Notes under the pieces: generated by a model
The model's input: only the letters and a program-made list of their open reading frames with translations
Told to the model about the DNA's origin: nothing
The model's database searches: none
Part shown: positions 42,214 to 50,158 of the stretch, piece by piece
Layout of the letters: each line of letters begins with the position of its first letter
How positions within the stretch are numbered: the first letter of the stretch is position 1
NCBI RefSeq assembly: GCF_001620365.2
Contig: NZ_LQMT02000005.1
Span: 199,904 to 263,903, forward strand
DNA from: Amycolatopsis keratiniphila subsp. keratiniphila
GTDB taxonomy: Bacteria; Actinomycetota; Actinomycetes; Mycobacteriales; Pseudonocardiaceae
Reading direction: 5' to 3'
DNA length: 64,000 nt
Position numbers and translations under genes: made by a program

Positions 42214-42250
42214 CCGGGCCGGGGCCGCGGTTTCCCGCGCCCCGGCCCGG
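42214..42250. terminator. Bidirectional terminator between csbD-like and P450 genes
   Basis: 12-base perfect arms CCGGGCCGGGGC (42214-42225) and GCCCCGGCCCGG (42239-42250) with a 13-base loop, between convergent stops at 42205 and 42252. Confidence 0.7.
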
Positions 42251-42251
42251 T

Positions 42252-43358
42252 TCAGCCGTGCAGCCGCACCGGCAGGCTCGTGAGCCGCGTGCCTTGGATG
42301 CCACCGAGGAACGTCTGCCGGAGTTCGTCATACGGCACGGCGAGCCGGGCTCCGGGGAAGTCCGTGCGCAACACCGTCGCGACCGCCCGCAGTTCGAGCT
42401 GCGCGAGCTGGGCGCCGACGCAGAAGTGCGGCCCCGCGCCGAAAGTCAGGTCCGGCCCCGGTTTCTTCGCCGGGTCCGTGTTGATGCCCTGGATGTCGAC
42501 GAGCACGGGAGCCCCGGCGGGGAGCCGGACGCCGGCGAGGTCGAGTTCCACGGTGGTGAACCGCCACAGTGTGAACGGCGCGGGCGGATGGTCCTTGAGC
42601 GTTTCGTGGACGAGGTCGTTCACGGACGCCTTGTCCCCGTTCAGCAGCCGCGAAAGCAGGAAGCCGATCGAGGCGTCGGTGGTCAGCTGCCCGGCGAAGA
42701 TCAACGCGAACAGGTGATACCGCAGGTCCTTTTCGGACGTTCCGGGCGGGAGGCTGTCGCGTAATTCCGTCGCGAGCCCCGTCCGGTTCGGCGTCAGCCC
42801 CGCGGCGGCGAGATCCGCGATCGCGGCGATGGCCTTGCCCTGCGCACCCGGTTCCGGGTCCGACATGCGGCGGCAGGCGTCGACGGCGGCATCGAGCAGC
42901 TGGAGCGGGATTCCGAGCAGGTCGAGCAGCACCGTCAGCGGGAAACGGGTGGAGAACCCGTCCATGAGGTCGACGGTCTCGCCACCGAGGTCCGTCAGCA
43001 GGGCGCGCGCGATTCCGTGGATCCGGTCCGCCTGAGCTTGGATCCGTTTGGCGCTCAGCAGCGGCGCGTGCGCTCGCCGCAAACGTGTGTGTTCGGGCCC
43101 ATCGAGCGTGGTGAGGGACGGCTGCTCGGCGGCGGTCTGTTCGAGCGCCGTCCAGCCCGCGGGGGCCAGCGCCGGATCCTTGGCGATGCGGGGGTCGGAG
43201 AGGACTTCGCGGGCCAGGCCCTCCTCGGTGACGATCCACGCGCTTCCGCCCTCGGGGGCGGCCACTTCGACGAGGGGGCCGGCGGCTCTCAGCGCGGGAC
43301 GGACGGGGTCGGATTCGGTGATGCCGCGGGTTGAAGCGGCGAACGGATCGGGGAGCAC
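42252..43358 (-). CDS. Cytochrome P450 with unusual signature residues
   Basis: A 368-residue P450. The heme loop FGAGPHFCVGAQLAQLEL is intact (FGxGxHxCxG). The K-helix ExxR reads HETLK, with Lys for Arg, and the I-helix AGxD/ETT reads FAGQLTTD, with Leu where the acid is expected. Some Streptomyces CYP157 enzymes also lack ExxR. GTG 43358 is chosen because GAAGGAG lies 6 bases upstream; the open frame reaches ATG 43391. A TTGACA-type promoter and a MarR gene face it, so it is probably repressed by MarR. No ferredoxin gene nearby. Confidence 0.88.
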   Translation of the reverse strand: MLPDPFAASTRGITESDPVRPALRAAGPLVEVAAPEGGSAWIVTEEGLAREVLSDPRIAKDPALAPAGWTALEQTAAEQPSLTTLDGPEHTRLRRAHAPLLSAKRIQAQADRIHGIARALLTDLGGETVDLMDGFSTRFPLTVLLDLLGIPLQLLDAAVDACRRMSDPEPGAQGKAIAAIADLAAAGLTPNRTGLATELRDSLPPGTSEKDLRYHLFALIFAGQLTTDASIGFLLSRLLNGDKASVNDLVHETLKDHPPAPFTLWRFTTVELDLAGVRLPAGAPVLVDIQGINTDPAKKPGPDLTFGAGPHFCVGAQLAQLELRAVATVLRTDFPGARLAVPYDELRQTFLGGIQGTRLTSLPVRLHG

Positions 43359-43382
43359 GGGAACTCCTTCATGAGAAAGTAG

Positions 43383-43422
43383 CTTCACCATGAAGGTATA
43401 TTCGCGGCCGGTAGGTTGTCAA
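43383..43422 (-). promoter_or_regulatory. P450 promoter with candidate MarR operator
   Basis: On the minus strand TTGACA (43417-43422) is followed after 16 bases by TATACC (43395-43400), or after 18 by TACCTT. The palindrome CTTCA-CCA-TGAAG (43383-43395) covers the expected transcription start, a position suited to repression by the divergent MarR protein. Confidence 0.6.
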
Positions 43423-43444
43423 AGCACGCAACCGAGGAGGGGTG

Positions 43445-43912
43445 ATGGCGGACGATGTCGCGGCGCGGAGCGCGTCGCTCCTGGACGGCCTCCGGAGCTT
43501 CGGGGCGAGCTACACCGAATTCACCCGCCGGTTCGCGGACTGGCTCGGGCTGCACGCCACCGACGCCGCCGCGCTGGTGGAGATCCTCTACGCCGAAGAC
43601 ACCGGATCGCCCTTGTCCCCGGCCCGGCTCGGCGAACGCATCGCCCTGACCTCCGGTGCGACCACGAACCTGCTCAACCGGCTGGAGAACCTCGGTTACG
43701 TGGTGCGGACCAGGGAGAACACCGACCGCCGGGTGGTGACCCTGCGCAGCGGCACCGACATCCAGGCGCCCGCGCGGGAGTTCTTCGGTCCGTTCAGTGC
43801 CGGGCTCGCGGCGCTCGTGGCGGAGTACCCGCCGGCCGAGATCGAACGCTTCGAGGGCTTCCTCCGTCAGCTGAAGTCCACAATGGACAACGTACTCGAA
43901 GAACAGGCCTGA
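43445..43912 (+). CDS. MarR-family transcriptional regulator
   Basis: A 155-residue winged-helix regulator. DNA-binding part: LSPARLGERIALTSGATTNLLNRLENLGYVVRTRENTDRRVVTL. It faces the P450 gene; the 86-base gap contains a promoter and palindrome fitting its control. ATG 43445 follows GAGGAGG (GTG 43442 just before is possible). The ligand is unknown and may be the P450 substrate. Confidence 0.88.
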   Translation: MADDVAARSASLLDGLRSFGASYTEFTRRFADWLGLHATDAAALVEILYAEDTGSPLSPARLGERIALTSGATTNLLNRLENLGYVVRTRENTDRRVVTLRSGTDIQAPAREFFGPFSAGLAALVAEYPPAEIERFEGFLRQLKSTMDNVLEEQA

Positions 43913-44006
43913 TTCCGGACCAGTCCGATCCCCTCTCGGCACCGAATCCCTCCTGGACGCCCTGGCAACCGCGTAGCCGGGCGTCGGGTGAGGTGGAGGC
44001 AGCTTG

Positions 44007-44603
44007 ATGGCCGAGGGTGTGCGGACGAGTCCGCGCGGAAGCGGCGGCACCGGAACGGAGCCCGCCGAGACGAGCTTGATGCAACGGGTCGCGGCCGGCG
44101 ACGAACAGGCGTTCGCCGACCTGTACGACGTCGTGGCCGGGCCGGTGTGGGGGGTGGTGAACAGGGTCGTGCGCAACGGCACGTTCGCCGAGGAGGTCAC
44201 CCAAGAGGTCCTGGTGGAGGTGTGGCGGACGGCCGCGCGGTTCAAACCGGGCAAGGGGAGCACGCTGGCCTGGGTGCTCACCATCGCGCACCGGCGGGCG
44301 GTGGACAGGGTGCGGTCGCATCAGGCCGCGCTCGACCGGGACGATCGCGCGGGCAGACTCGATTTCCGGCGACCCTTCGACGAGGTCGCCGAGTCGACGA
44401 TCAGCAACCTCGAGCAGCAGCGGGTGCGCCAGTGCCTCTCCGCGCTGACCGACCTGCAACGCGAATCGGTGGTGCTGGCGTACTACAACGGCTACACGTA
44501 CCCGGAGGTCGCGGAAGTGCTCGACACCGCGCCCGGCACGGTGAAGACCCGCATCCGCGACGGCCTGATCCGGCTGCGCGACTGTTTGGGGGTGGGGCAG
44601 TGA
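44007..44603 (+). CDS. sigK: ECF sigma factor SigK
   Basis: A 198-residue ECF sigma factor. Region 2: DEQAFADLYDVVAGPVWGVVNRVVRNGTFAEEVTQEVLVEVWRTAARF; region 4: LTDLQRESVVLAYYNGYTYPEVAEVLDTAPGTVKTRIRDGLIRLRD. It groups with SigK, which in mycobacteria is held by the membrane anti-sigma factor RskA and responds to redox state. The RskA gene follows with a 4-base overlap. ATG 44007 follows GTGGAGG. Confidence 0.92.
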   Translation: MAEGVRTSPRGSGGTGTEPAETSLMQRVAAGDEQAFADLYDVVAGPVWGVVNRVVRNGTFAEEVTQEVLVEVWRTAARFKPGKGSTLAWVLTIAHRRAVDRVRSHQAALDRDDRAGRLDFRRPFDEVAESTISNLEQQRVRQCLSALTDLQRESVVLAYYNGYTYPEVAEVLDTAPGTVKTRIRDGLIRLRDCLGVGQ

Positions 44604-45295
44604 CCGCCGAGTTGCACACGTTGACCGGGGCTTACGCCCTGAACGCCGTCCCGGCGGAAGAGGCCGCGGCGTTCGAACGGCACCTGCGGGGTTGTCCCGC
44701 GTGCGGCCAGGAGGTCCGGGAGCTCCAGGAGACCGCCGCGCGGCTGGGCAGGGCACTGGCCACCGCGCCACCGCCGAGGCTGCGGGAAACAACGCTCACG
44801 CGGGTCGCCCACACGCGTCAGTGGCCGCCCTCGATCGCGCGTCGCGGCGGGGTCGTGAAGACCCGGGTCGCCCTTTGGGGTGCCGCGGCGGCGGCCGTCG
44901 GAGCGCTGGTGTTCGGCCTGGTGACCACGAGCACCGGCCCCGCGCAACCGCAGCCGACCGGCGTGGACGCCGTGCTCGCCGCGCCCGACGCCTCGACGGT
45001 CAAGGGCGCCGAACGCGGGACGACCACGGTCGTGACCTCGCGGAGCCAGGGCAAGATCGTGGTACTGGCCGGTGAACTCCCGCCGTTGGCGGCTGGCAAG
45101 GCGTATCAGGTGTGGCTCATCGGGGCGAGCGGGGTGCACTCGGCCGGTCTGCTGGCGCCAGACGGTCCACATCGGACACAGCCGGTGCTCGCGGATCTGC
45201 CGGACGGGATCGACCGGGTCGGCATCACCGCGGAACCCGCCGGTGGCTCGCCCGCGCCGACGGTTCCGGCGGTCGTCATGGTGAATCTGTCTTAG
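44600..45295 (+). CDS. rskA: Anti-sigma-K factor RskA
   Basis: A 231-residue membrane anti-sigma factor. The cytoplasmic N-terminus carries the zinc-type motif FERHLRGCPACGQEV (His-x3-Cys-x2-Cys), then one membrane helix (ALWGAAAAAVGALVFGLV, ~residues 91-110) and the extracellular RskA domain (YQVWLIGASGVHSAGLLAPDG, GIDRVGITAEPAGGSPAPT). GTG 44600 overlaps the sigma factor stop. It holds SigK inactive until proteolysis or a redox signal releases it. Overlaps the convergent SDR gene by 20 bases. Confidence 0.92.
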   Translation: MTAELHTLTGAYALNAVPAEEAAAFERHLRGCPACGQEVRELQETAARLGRALATAPPPRLRETTLTRVAHTRQWPPSIARRGGVVKTRVALWGAAAAAVGALVFGLVTTSTGPAQPQPTGVDAVLAAPDASTVKGAERGTTTVVTSRSQGKIVVLAGELPPLAAGKAYQVWLIGASGVHSAGLLAPDGPHRTQPVLADLPDGIDRVGITAEPAGGSPAPTVPAVVMVNLS

Positions 45296-46226
45296 CGCCG
45301 GTCAGCCGCTCGCAGGCCTGCCAGAGTTCCTGGCGCTGCGCGGCGGTTTCCCGGGTCTTGCCGAGGTAGTGCGTCGGGCGCTGGACGCGGTCGTGCCAGA
45401 ACATGCCGTTGTACCGGCCCGGTTCCTCGGCGGCGGCGAGCCAAACGAACGTGTCCGCGCCCTGCCCCGGATTCCGCAGGAGCGGGCCGGTCAGTTTCCG
45501 GAACGTCGGCAAGGAGGTCGCGACCCCGGGAGTGTCCGCCCAGCCGGGGTGCGCGCTGTGCACGGTGACCCCGGAGCCGTCCAGCCGGTCCGCCCACAGT
45601 TCGGCGAGCACCACCTGCATCCGTTTGGTGCGCGCGTAGCCGGCGGCCGGTTTGTACTCGTCGCGGCGGTACTGAAGGTCGTCGGCGCGCAGCGGCTGGC
45701 CGTACATCCCACCGGAGCTGACCCAGATCACCCTCGCGCCGTCGGCGAGCTTCGGCCGGAGCGACGCGGTCAGCAGATGCGGGCCGAGCACGTGCGTGGC
45801 CAGCATGAGTTCGTTGCCCTCGGCCGTCTCCGTGCGTTCCGCGGGCATGACCCCGGCGTTGTGCACGAGGACGTCGACCTGGCCGTCGAGATTCTTGACG
45901 TAGTCGCGCACCGACGAGATCAGGCTGACGTCGCACCGGTCGACGATGATCCGCGCACCGGGAGCGGCGCGCTCGATCTCGGCACGGGCGGCGTCGCCGT
46001 CGCCGCGGATCGCGATGCGGACGGTCGCGCCCAGTTTCGCCAGGCCGATGGCCGTCGCCTTGCCCAGGCCCGCCTTCGCGCCGGTCACCACGGCGACCTT
46101 GCCCGCGAGCGCGTCCGGCGCGGGATCCGCGGGCCACCACTTGCGGCGCAGGAGGTAGCCGATGTTGCCGTAGCCGAGCAGGGTCCGGTCGAGCACGGTA
46201 TCGGCGGCGCGGGTCACGGTGGACAT
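45276..46226 (-). CDS. SDR-family oxidoreductase
   Basis: A 316-residue short-chain dehydrogenase. NAD(P) motif VAVVTGAKAGLGKATAIG (~residues 43-60), NAGVMPAE, catalytic Ser in WVSSGGMYG and YARTK with Tyr/Lys. An N-terminal extension of ~40 residues (VLDRTLLGYGNIGYLLRRKWW) precedes the core, as in DHRS12-like proteins. Substrate unknown. ATG 46226 follows CCGAGGAGGAG. Confidence 0.9.
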   Translation of the reverse strand: MSTVTRAADTVLDRTLLGYGNIGYLLRRKWWPADPAPDALAGKVAVVTGAKAGLGKATAIGLAKLGATVRIAIRGDGDAARAEIERAAPGARIIVDRCDVSLISSVRDYVKNLDGQVDVLVHNAGVMPAERTETAEGNELMLATHVLGPHLLTASLRPKLADGARVIWVSSGGMYGQPLRADDLQYRRDEYKPAAGYARTKRMQVVLAELWADRLDGSGVTVHSAHPGWADTPGVATSLPTFRKLTGPLLRNPGQGADTFVWLAAAEEPGRYNGMFWHDRVQRPTHYLGKTRETAAQRQELWQACERLTGAKTDSP

Positions 46227-46286
46227 GCGGATGCTCCTCCTCGGTCGTGGTACCCGTCTTCCCGGCGAGCCCGCGGCGGAAACCTC

Positions 46287-46853
46287 TTACCGGATGCGGG
46301 GCCCGGCCTTCGCGGAGAAACGGAACTCGATGGTCATCGGAAGCTCATCGAGATCCAGTGCCTGACACAGCCTCGGCAAGCCCTCTTCGGTGATCCTTTC
46401 GCGGATCGCGGCCAGATCGCCGTCCTGTTCGGCGCTCAGCACCACGGCCAGCACCGGCGCGTCCTGGGTGCCGCCGAGCGTGGCGTGCGCGGCGTGGACG
46501 CCGGGATAGGTCGCGACCTCCGCCGTGAAGGGTTCCACCGCGGTGCTCGCGGCCAGCGCGGTCCGGCCGGCGTCCTGCTCGAAACGCCAGGTGTGGGATT
46601 TGGGTTTGCGGACCGGCTGCGCGATCAGCCAGCGCAGGGCCAGCAGCCCGAGGATCACCGCGCCCCCGGCGACGGCGTACCAGACCCAGCCGGGTGGCAT
46701 GGCGGTGCCGGGGACGAGCGTGGTGGCGGGATCCAGCAGTGGGATCCGGCCGAAATGGGTGCCGACGGCGAACCCGCCACCGGCGATCAGCACGAGCCCG
46801 GTCAGCACCAGCAGGGTGCGGTTCAGCCGGGCGGGACGGTTGAGGTCGGTCAT
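46287..46853 (-). CDS. AmaP-like alkaline shock membrane anchor protein
   Basis: A 188-residue protein with two membrane helices (~residues 13-31 and ~57-80) and a C-terminal cytoplasmic domain. It resembles AmaP, which tethers Asp23 to the membrane in staphylococci. It is the last gene of a five-gene unit whose other members include two Asp23 proteins. ATG 46853 overlaps the DUF6286 stop by 4 bases. It ends 61 bases upstream of the SDR start. Confidence 0.82.
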   Translation of the reverse strand: MTDLNRPARLNRTLLVLTGLVLIAGGGFAVGTHFGRIPLLDPATTLVPGTAMPPGWVWYAVAGGAVILGLLALRWLIAQPVRKPKSHTWRFEQDAGRTALAASTAVEPFTAEVATYPGVHAAHATLGGTQDAPVLAVVLSAEQDGDLAAIRERITEEGLPRLCQALDLDELPMTIEFRFSAKAGPRIR

Positions 46854-47377
46854 GACGCGCTCCTGGTGGCCTTGACCCGGACCCGCACGGCGGGAACGGT
46901 GGCGGGACCGATCTGGGCGAGACGGTGCTCGATGGCGGCGCGGACGGCGTCGGCGAGCCCCGCGGTGTTCGTCCGCCCGGTGGTCACCACCGAGACGATC
47001 GCGCGCCGCTTCACCTTCAGCTTCGCCGCCGAGACACCGTCCACAGTGGAGGCCGCGGTACGCAGGGTCGACCGGTAGCTGCGCCGGGAGGCGCCCGAAT
47101 CCGTGCCGCCTCCGAGCGGCAGCACGGTCGGCCTTCCCGGCACGATCGCGCTCACGAGGAGCAGCAGGCCGAGTAGCGCGACCACGCCACCGGCGATCGC
47201 CGGAAGGGGATCACTCCACCGGAGATCGTGCAGCGCGGACGCGACGGCGTCGTAGCTGATCCACGGTTTCTCCCCGACGATCGTCTGGACCGCGACGGCG
47301 GCGGCCAGCACACATCCGGCGAGTACCACGAGGGCGACCAGCACGGCAGGGACACTGCGGCGGGGGCGCCGTTTCAT
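46850..47377 (-). CDS. DUF6286 membrane protein
   Basis: A 175-residue protein with two membrane helices (~residues 10-32 and ~60-80) and a basic C-terminal domain (TAASTVDGVSAAKLKVKRRAIVSVVTTGRTN) that resembles the Asp23-associated DUF6286 of actinomycetes. It sits between Asp23 and AmaP genes with 4-base overlaps on both sides, so it is very likely part of the same envelope complex. Biochemical role unknown. Confidence 0.8.
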   Translation of the reverse strand: MKRRPRRSVPAVLVALVVLAGCVLAAAVAVQTIVGEKPWISYDAVASALHDLRWSDPLPAIAGGVVALLGLLLLVSAIVPGRPTVLPLGGGTDSGASRRSYRSTLRTAASTVDGVSAAKLKVKRRAIVSVVTTGRTNTAGLADAVRAAIEHRLAQIGPATVPAVRVRVKATRSAS

Positions 47378-47760
47378 CGGACCCTCCTCGTCTCGGTCTC
47401 CCCGGAATGCAAGGCGGTGACGGTGATGTCGACCCGTGTGACGGCCAGGCCCGAAAGCCCGCCGACGCGGCGGATCAGATGCTCTCGCACGGCCTCGGTG
47501 GTGGCGCGCACCGAAAGCGGGTACTTCACCGAGAGCCGGACGTCCAAAGTGGTCGTCGAACCGGTGACGTGCGCGCTCACCTTGGCGCCCTGGTCGAGGT
47601 CTTCGCCGCCGACGGCGATCCCGAGTACCCGGGAGGCCGCGCCGCCGACCCCGTCGACCTCGGTGATCGCCCGCGCGGCGATCCGTTCGACGGCGCCGTC
47701 GGCCACGGTCAGCCCGCCGCGCCCGTCCGTTCCGGGCGCGGCGGCGGTCATGGTGGTCAT
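47374..47760 (-). CDS. Asp23/Gls24-family envelope stress protein (second copy)
   Basis: A 128-residue Asp23-type protein: GGLTVADGAVERIAARAITEVDGVGG opens the domain and VSAHVTGSTTTLDVRLSVKYPLSVRATTEAVREHLIRRV follows. In Gram-positive bacteria these proteins form a membrane-associated layer that supports the cell envelope. Its stop overlaps the DUF6286 start, and a 58-residue membrane peptide gene ends 5 bases upstream. Confidence 0.88.
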   Translation of the reverse strand: MTTMTAAAPGTDGRGGLTVADGAVERIAARAITEVDGVGGAASRVLGIAVGGEDLDQGAKVSAHVTGSTTTLDVRLSVKYPLSVRATTEAVREHLIRRVGGLSGLAVTRVDITVTALHSGETETRRVR

Positions 47761-47765
47761 GGCGA

Positions 47766-47942
47766 TCAGCCCCTGTCGCGGCCCGCCAGGGCCGAAAGGT
47801 CGAGCTTGCCGTCGAGGAACCTGCCGACCAGCAGGCCGAGCGCGGCGAGCACGAGCACGACGAGGAAGGCGCCGAAGCCGCCGAACGCGCCGGCCACGCC
47901 GAGCACGAGACCGGTCAACAGGCCGAGTTGGGTGGCGTTCAT
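47766..47942 (-). CDS. Small membrane protein of the Asp23 operon (DUF2273-like)
   Basis: A 58-residue protein with two closely spaced hydrophobic segments (LGLLTGLVLGVAGAFGGFGA and FLVVLVLAALGLLVG) and a basic tail, like the small DUF2273 proteins found beside Asp23. ATG 47942 (MNATQLG) follows CAAGGAGAACG. Position between two Asp23 genes supports a role in the same complex. Confidence 0.75.
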   Translation of the reverse strand: MNATQLGLLTGLVLGVAGAFGGFGAFLVVLVLAALGLLVGRFLDGKLDLSALAGRDRG

Positions 47943-47983
47943 GAACGTTCTCCTTGCTGTCTGGCGCGGACCGGCGCCGATGG

Positions 47984-48448
47984 TCACTGGACGCGGCCGG
48001 ACTCGGCGTTGTCGTCGGCGTCGTCGTCGCCCGGGATGTGCACGTCGGACACGTTGATGTTGACCTCGACGACCTCGAGCCCGGTCATCTGCTCGACCGC
48101 GCCGATCACGTTGCGGCGCACCGACTTCGCCAGATCAGCGATCGCGACGCCGTACTCGACGACGATCTGCAGGTCGACCGCGGCCTGACGCTCGCCGACC
48201 TCGACGGAGACGCCCTGCCCGGCGGACGCGGTGGCGCCCGGGATGCGCTCGCGCAGCGCGTTGAACGCCCGCACGGCGCCGCCGCCCAGCGCGTGGACAC
48301 CGGTGATCTCCCGGGTCGCGAGGCCCGCGACCTTCTGCACGACGGTGTCGGCGATCGTGGTCACGCCCTGCGAGGAGACGAGCGCGCTGTTCTCGGCGGG
48401 GGCGGTGGAGTTCGAGTTCGGCTTGGCGGTGGTGGCGGTGTTCGTCAT
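47984..48448 (-). CDS. Asp23/Gls24-family envelope stress protein (first copy)
   Basis: A 154-residue Asp23-type protein with an Asn/Thr/Ala-rich N-terminal tail before the domain (GVTTIADTVVQKVAGLATREITGVHALGGGAVRAF), and VDLQIVVEYGVAIADLAKSVRRNVIGAVEQMTGLEVVEVNI. The tail end is acidic (DDDADDNAE). ATG 48448 follows GAGGAGATC. First gene of the five-gene unit 48448 to 46287; a palindrome 35 bases upstream may regulate it. Confidence 0.9.
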   Translation of the reverse strand: MTNTATTAKPNSNSTAPAENSALVSSQGVTTIADTVVQKVAGLATREITGVHALGGGAVRAFNALRERIPGATASAGQGVSVEVGERQAAVDLQIVVEYGVAIADLAKSVRRNVIGAVEQMTGLEVVEVNINVSDVHIPGDDDADDNAESGRVQ

Positions 48449-48482
48449 CGCGATCTCCTCAATTCGGATTCCGTTGCCTGTG

Positions 48483-48503
48483 GTGGAAGTTCCTTACTTC
48501 CAC
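48483..48503 (-). promoter_or_regulatory. Palindrome upstream of the Asp23 operon
   Basis: GTGGAAGT (48483-48490) and ACTTCCAC (48496-48503) form a perfect 8-5-8 inverted repeat 34 bases before the first start codon. It may be an operator or an mRNA leader hairpin. Confidence 0.45.
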
Positions 48504-48693
48504 ACTCCATAGACCCAGCCGCGCGGTGATCGTCACGACCCGATCGTGTGGTCTGGATCTCATCGTCCGCGGGTATGTCTTTCGGCCTAGTCCCCGCGGC
48601 CGACGCCGACGTCCTTTTCCATCCCGTCGAGGGTCGTGCGCGCGGTCGGCGGCGGGGTTGGATCGTCCGGTGTCCCGAAGGCAGGAGTTACGA

Positions 48694-50148
48694 GTGAGCT
48701 GGAAATGCGTGATGGTGTCGATCGCGCTGGTCGCCGGATGTGCTGGTTGTACTACGTCGCAGGGAACTCCGGCGCCGGTGACCAAAGTGGACGAGCCGGA
48801 GCGCGACGCGGCGCTGACGTCGTTCTACCGGCAGACCCTGGACTGGCGCCCCTGTGACGCCCTCCAGTGCGCGAAGCTGACCGTGCCCGTGGACTACCGG
48901 CGGCCGGACGGGCCGAAGTTCACGCTGCCGGTGATCAAGGCCGCCGCGACCCGGCCGGAGGAGCGGATCGGCACGCTCGTCGCCGGCGCGGGTGGCCCCG
49001 GGCAGTCCGGGGTCGCCATGGTGAAGGACATCGCGGGCACGTGGCCCGCCCAGGTCCGGGCCCGGTTCGACCTGGTCGGCTTCGATCCGCGGGGGATCGG
49101 CGGCAGCGAACCGCGGCTCCGCTGCGACACCGAGGGGGAGCCGACGTCGAAGGCGCCCGAGGGCCTGCCGCTCATCGGTGCCGAGGTCCCGAGCACCCGG
49201 CAGTACACCGAGGCGTGCCTGAAGCACACCGGGGAGAACGTGCTGCGGCACCTGGGCACCGACGACGTCGTCAGCGACCTCGACGTCCTGCGGGTGGTCA
49301 CCGGCCAGGAGAAACTGACCTATCTCGGCTACTCCTACGGCACGCGGATCGGGCAGCTGTACGCCGACCGGTTCCCGAAGAAGATCCGCGCCATGGTGCT
49401 CGACGGCGTCGACAACACCTATCTCGACTGGCGGGCCGACACCGTCGAGCAGGCGAAAAGCGTGGAAGACACCCTGCTGACCTATGCGAAACAATGTGCC
49501 ACGAGGACCGGTAAACCGTGCCCCGGCCGCGACGAGACCGAAATCCTGGCCACCGTCGACCGGGTACTGGCCAAAGCGGACAAAGCGGGGGACGGAAGCG
49601 CTCTTCGTTCGGAGATCTCCGCGAAACTCACTTTTCCGGCGGACTGGCCGGAGCTGTCGGAAATCATCCTCGGGGCCGACGCTCCCTCTGACGGTTCGCC
49701 GGACGAGCCCGCCGACGAGCCGGAGCCCTCGACCGACACGACCGACGCGCTCACCGTCGTCAACTGCCTCGACCGGACCCATCCCACCGATCTGGCGGCC
49801 TACGAGGACGCCGCGCGAGAGCTTCGCCGCGTTTCCCGGCTCTCGTCCGGAACGGAAGCGCTCGGCTGTGCCTTCCTGCCCACCGGCGCGACGCCGTCCC
49901 GGACGGTCCGGGCGGACGGCGCGCCGCCGATCCTGCTCGTCGGGACCACGAAGGACGCCGCGACACCGTATGGCTGGGCGCGGCGGTTGCCGGAAAGCGT
50001 CAAATCCGCGGTGCTGCTGTCCAATGAGGACGTCGGGCACGCCGTCTACGGTGGCGGCTCGTCCTGTGTGGACGATGCGGTCAGCCGGTATCTGGTCGAC
50101 TTGACGATTCCCGCCGCCCCGGCCCGCTGCACCACCGGTCCCGTGTGA
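48694..50148 (+). CDS. Secreted alpha/beta hydrolase, tripeptidyl aminopeptidase family
   Basis: A 484-residue exported serine peptidase of the Streptomyces Tap/SlpD type. A short N-terminus with hydrophobic segment and VAGCAGC suggests a lipoprotein. Catalytic triad: nucleophile in LTYLGYSYGTRIGQ, Asp in GTTKDAATPYGWA, His in NEDVGHAVYGGGSSC. A TAP-like C-terminal domain closes the fold. It would remove tripeptides from peptides outside the cell. GTG 48694 follows GCAGGAG; the open frame begins earlier but upstream sequence is not protein-like. Confidence 0.9.
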   Translation: MSWKCVMVSIALVAGCAGCTTSQGTPAPVTKVDEPERDAALTSFYRQTLDWRPCDALQCAKLTVPVDYRRPDGPKFTLPVIKAAATRPEERIGTLVAGAGGPGQSGVAMVKDIAGTWPAQVRARFDLVGFDPRGIGGSEPRLRCDTEGEPTSKAPEGLPLIGAEVPSTRQYTEACLKHTGENVLRHLGTDDVVSDLDVLRVVTGQEKLTYLGYSYGTRIGQLYADRFPKKIRAMVLDGVDNTYLDWRADTVEQAKSVEDTLLTYAKQCATRTGKPCPGRDETEILATVDRVLAKADKAGDGSALRSEISAKLTFPADWPELSEIILGADAPSDGSPDEPADEPEPSTDTTDALTVVNCLDRTHPTDLAAYEDAARELRRVSRLSSGTEALGCAFLPTGATPSRTVRADGAPPILLVGTTKDAATPYGWARRLPESVKSAVLLSNEDVGHAVYGGGSSCVDDAVSRYLVDLTIPAAPARCTTGPV

Positions 50149-50158
50149 TGCTGGACGC

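Noticed and set aside
43913..44006. SigK-type autoregulatory promoter before sigK
   Set aside because: A CCGAAT resembling the mycobacterial SigK -10 is present, but the candidate -35 lies only about 10 bases away, too close for the known spacing.
48570..48575. SigB-like -10 GGGTAT before the secreted peptidase gene
   Set aside because: The matching -35 is poor (GTGTGG) and the distance to the start codon is over 100 bases, so I do not list it.
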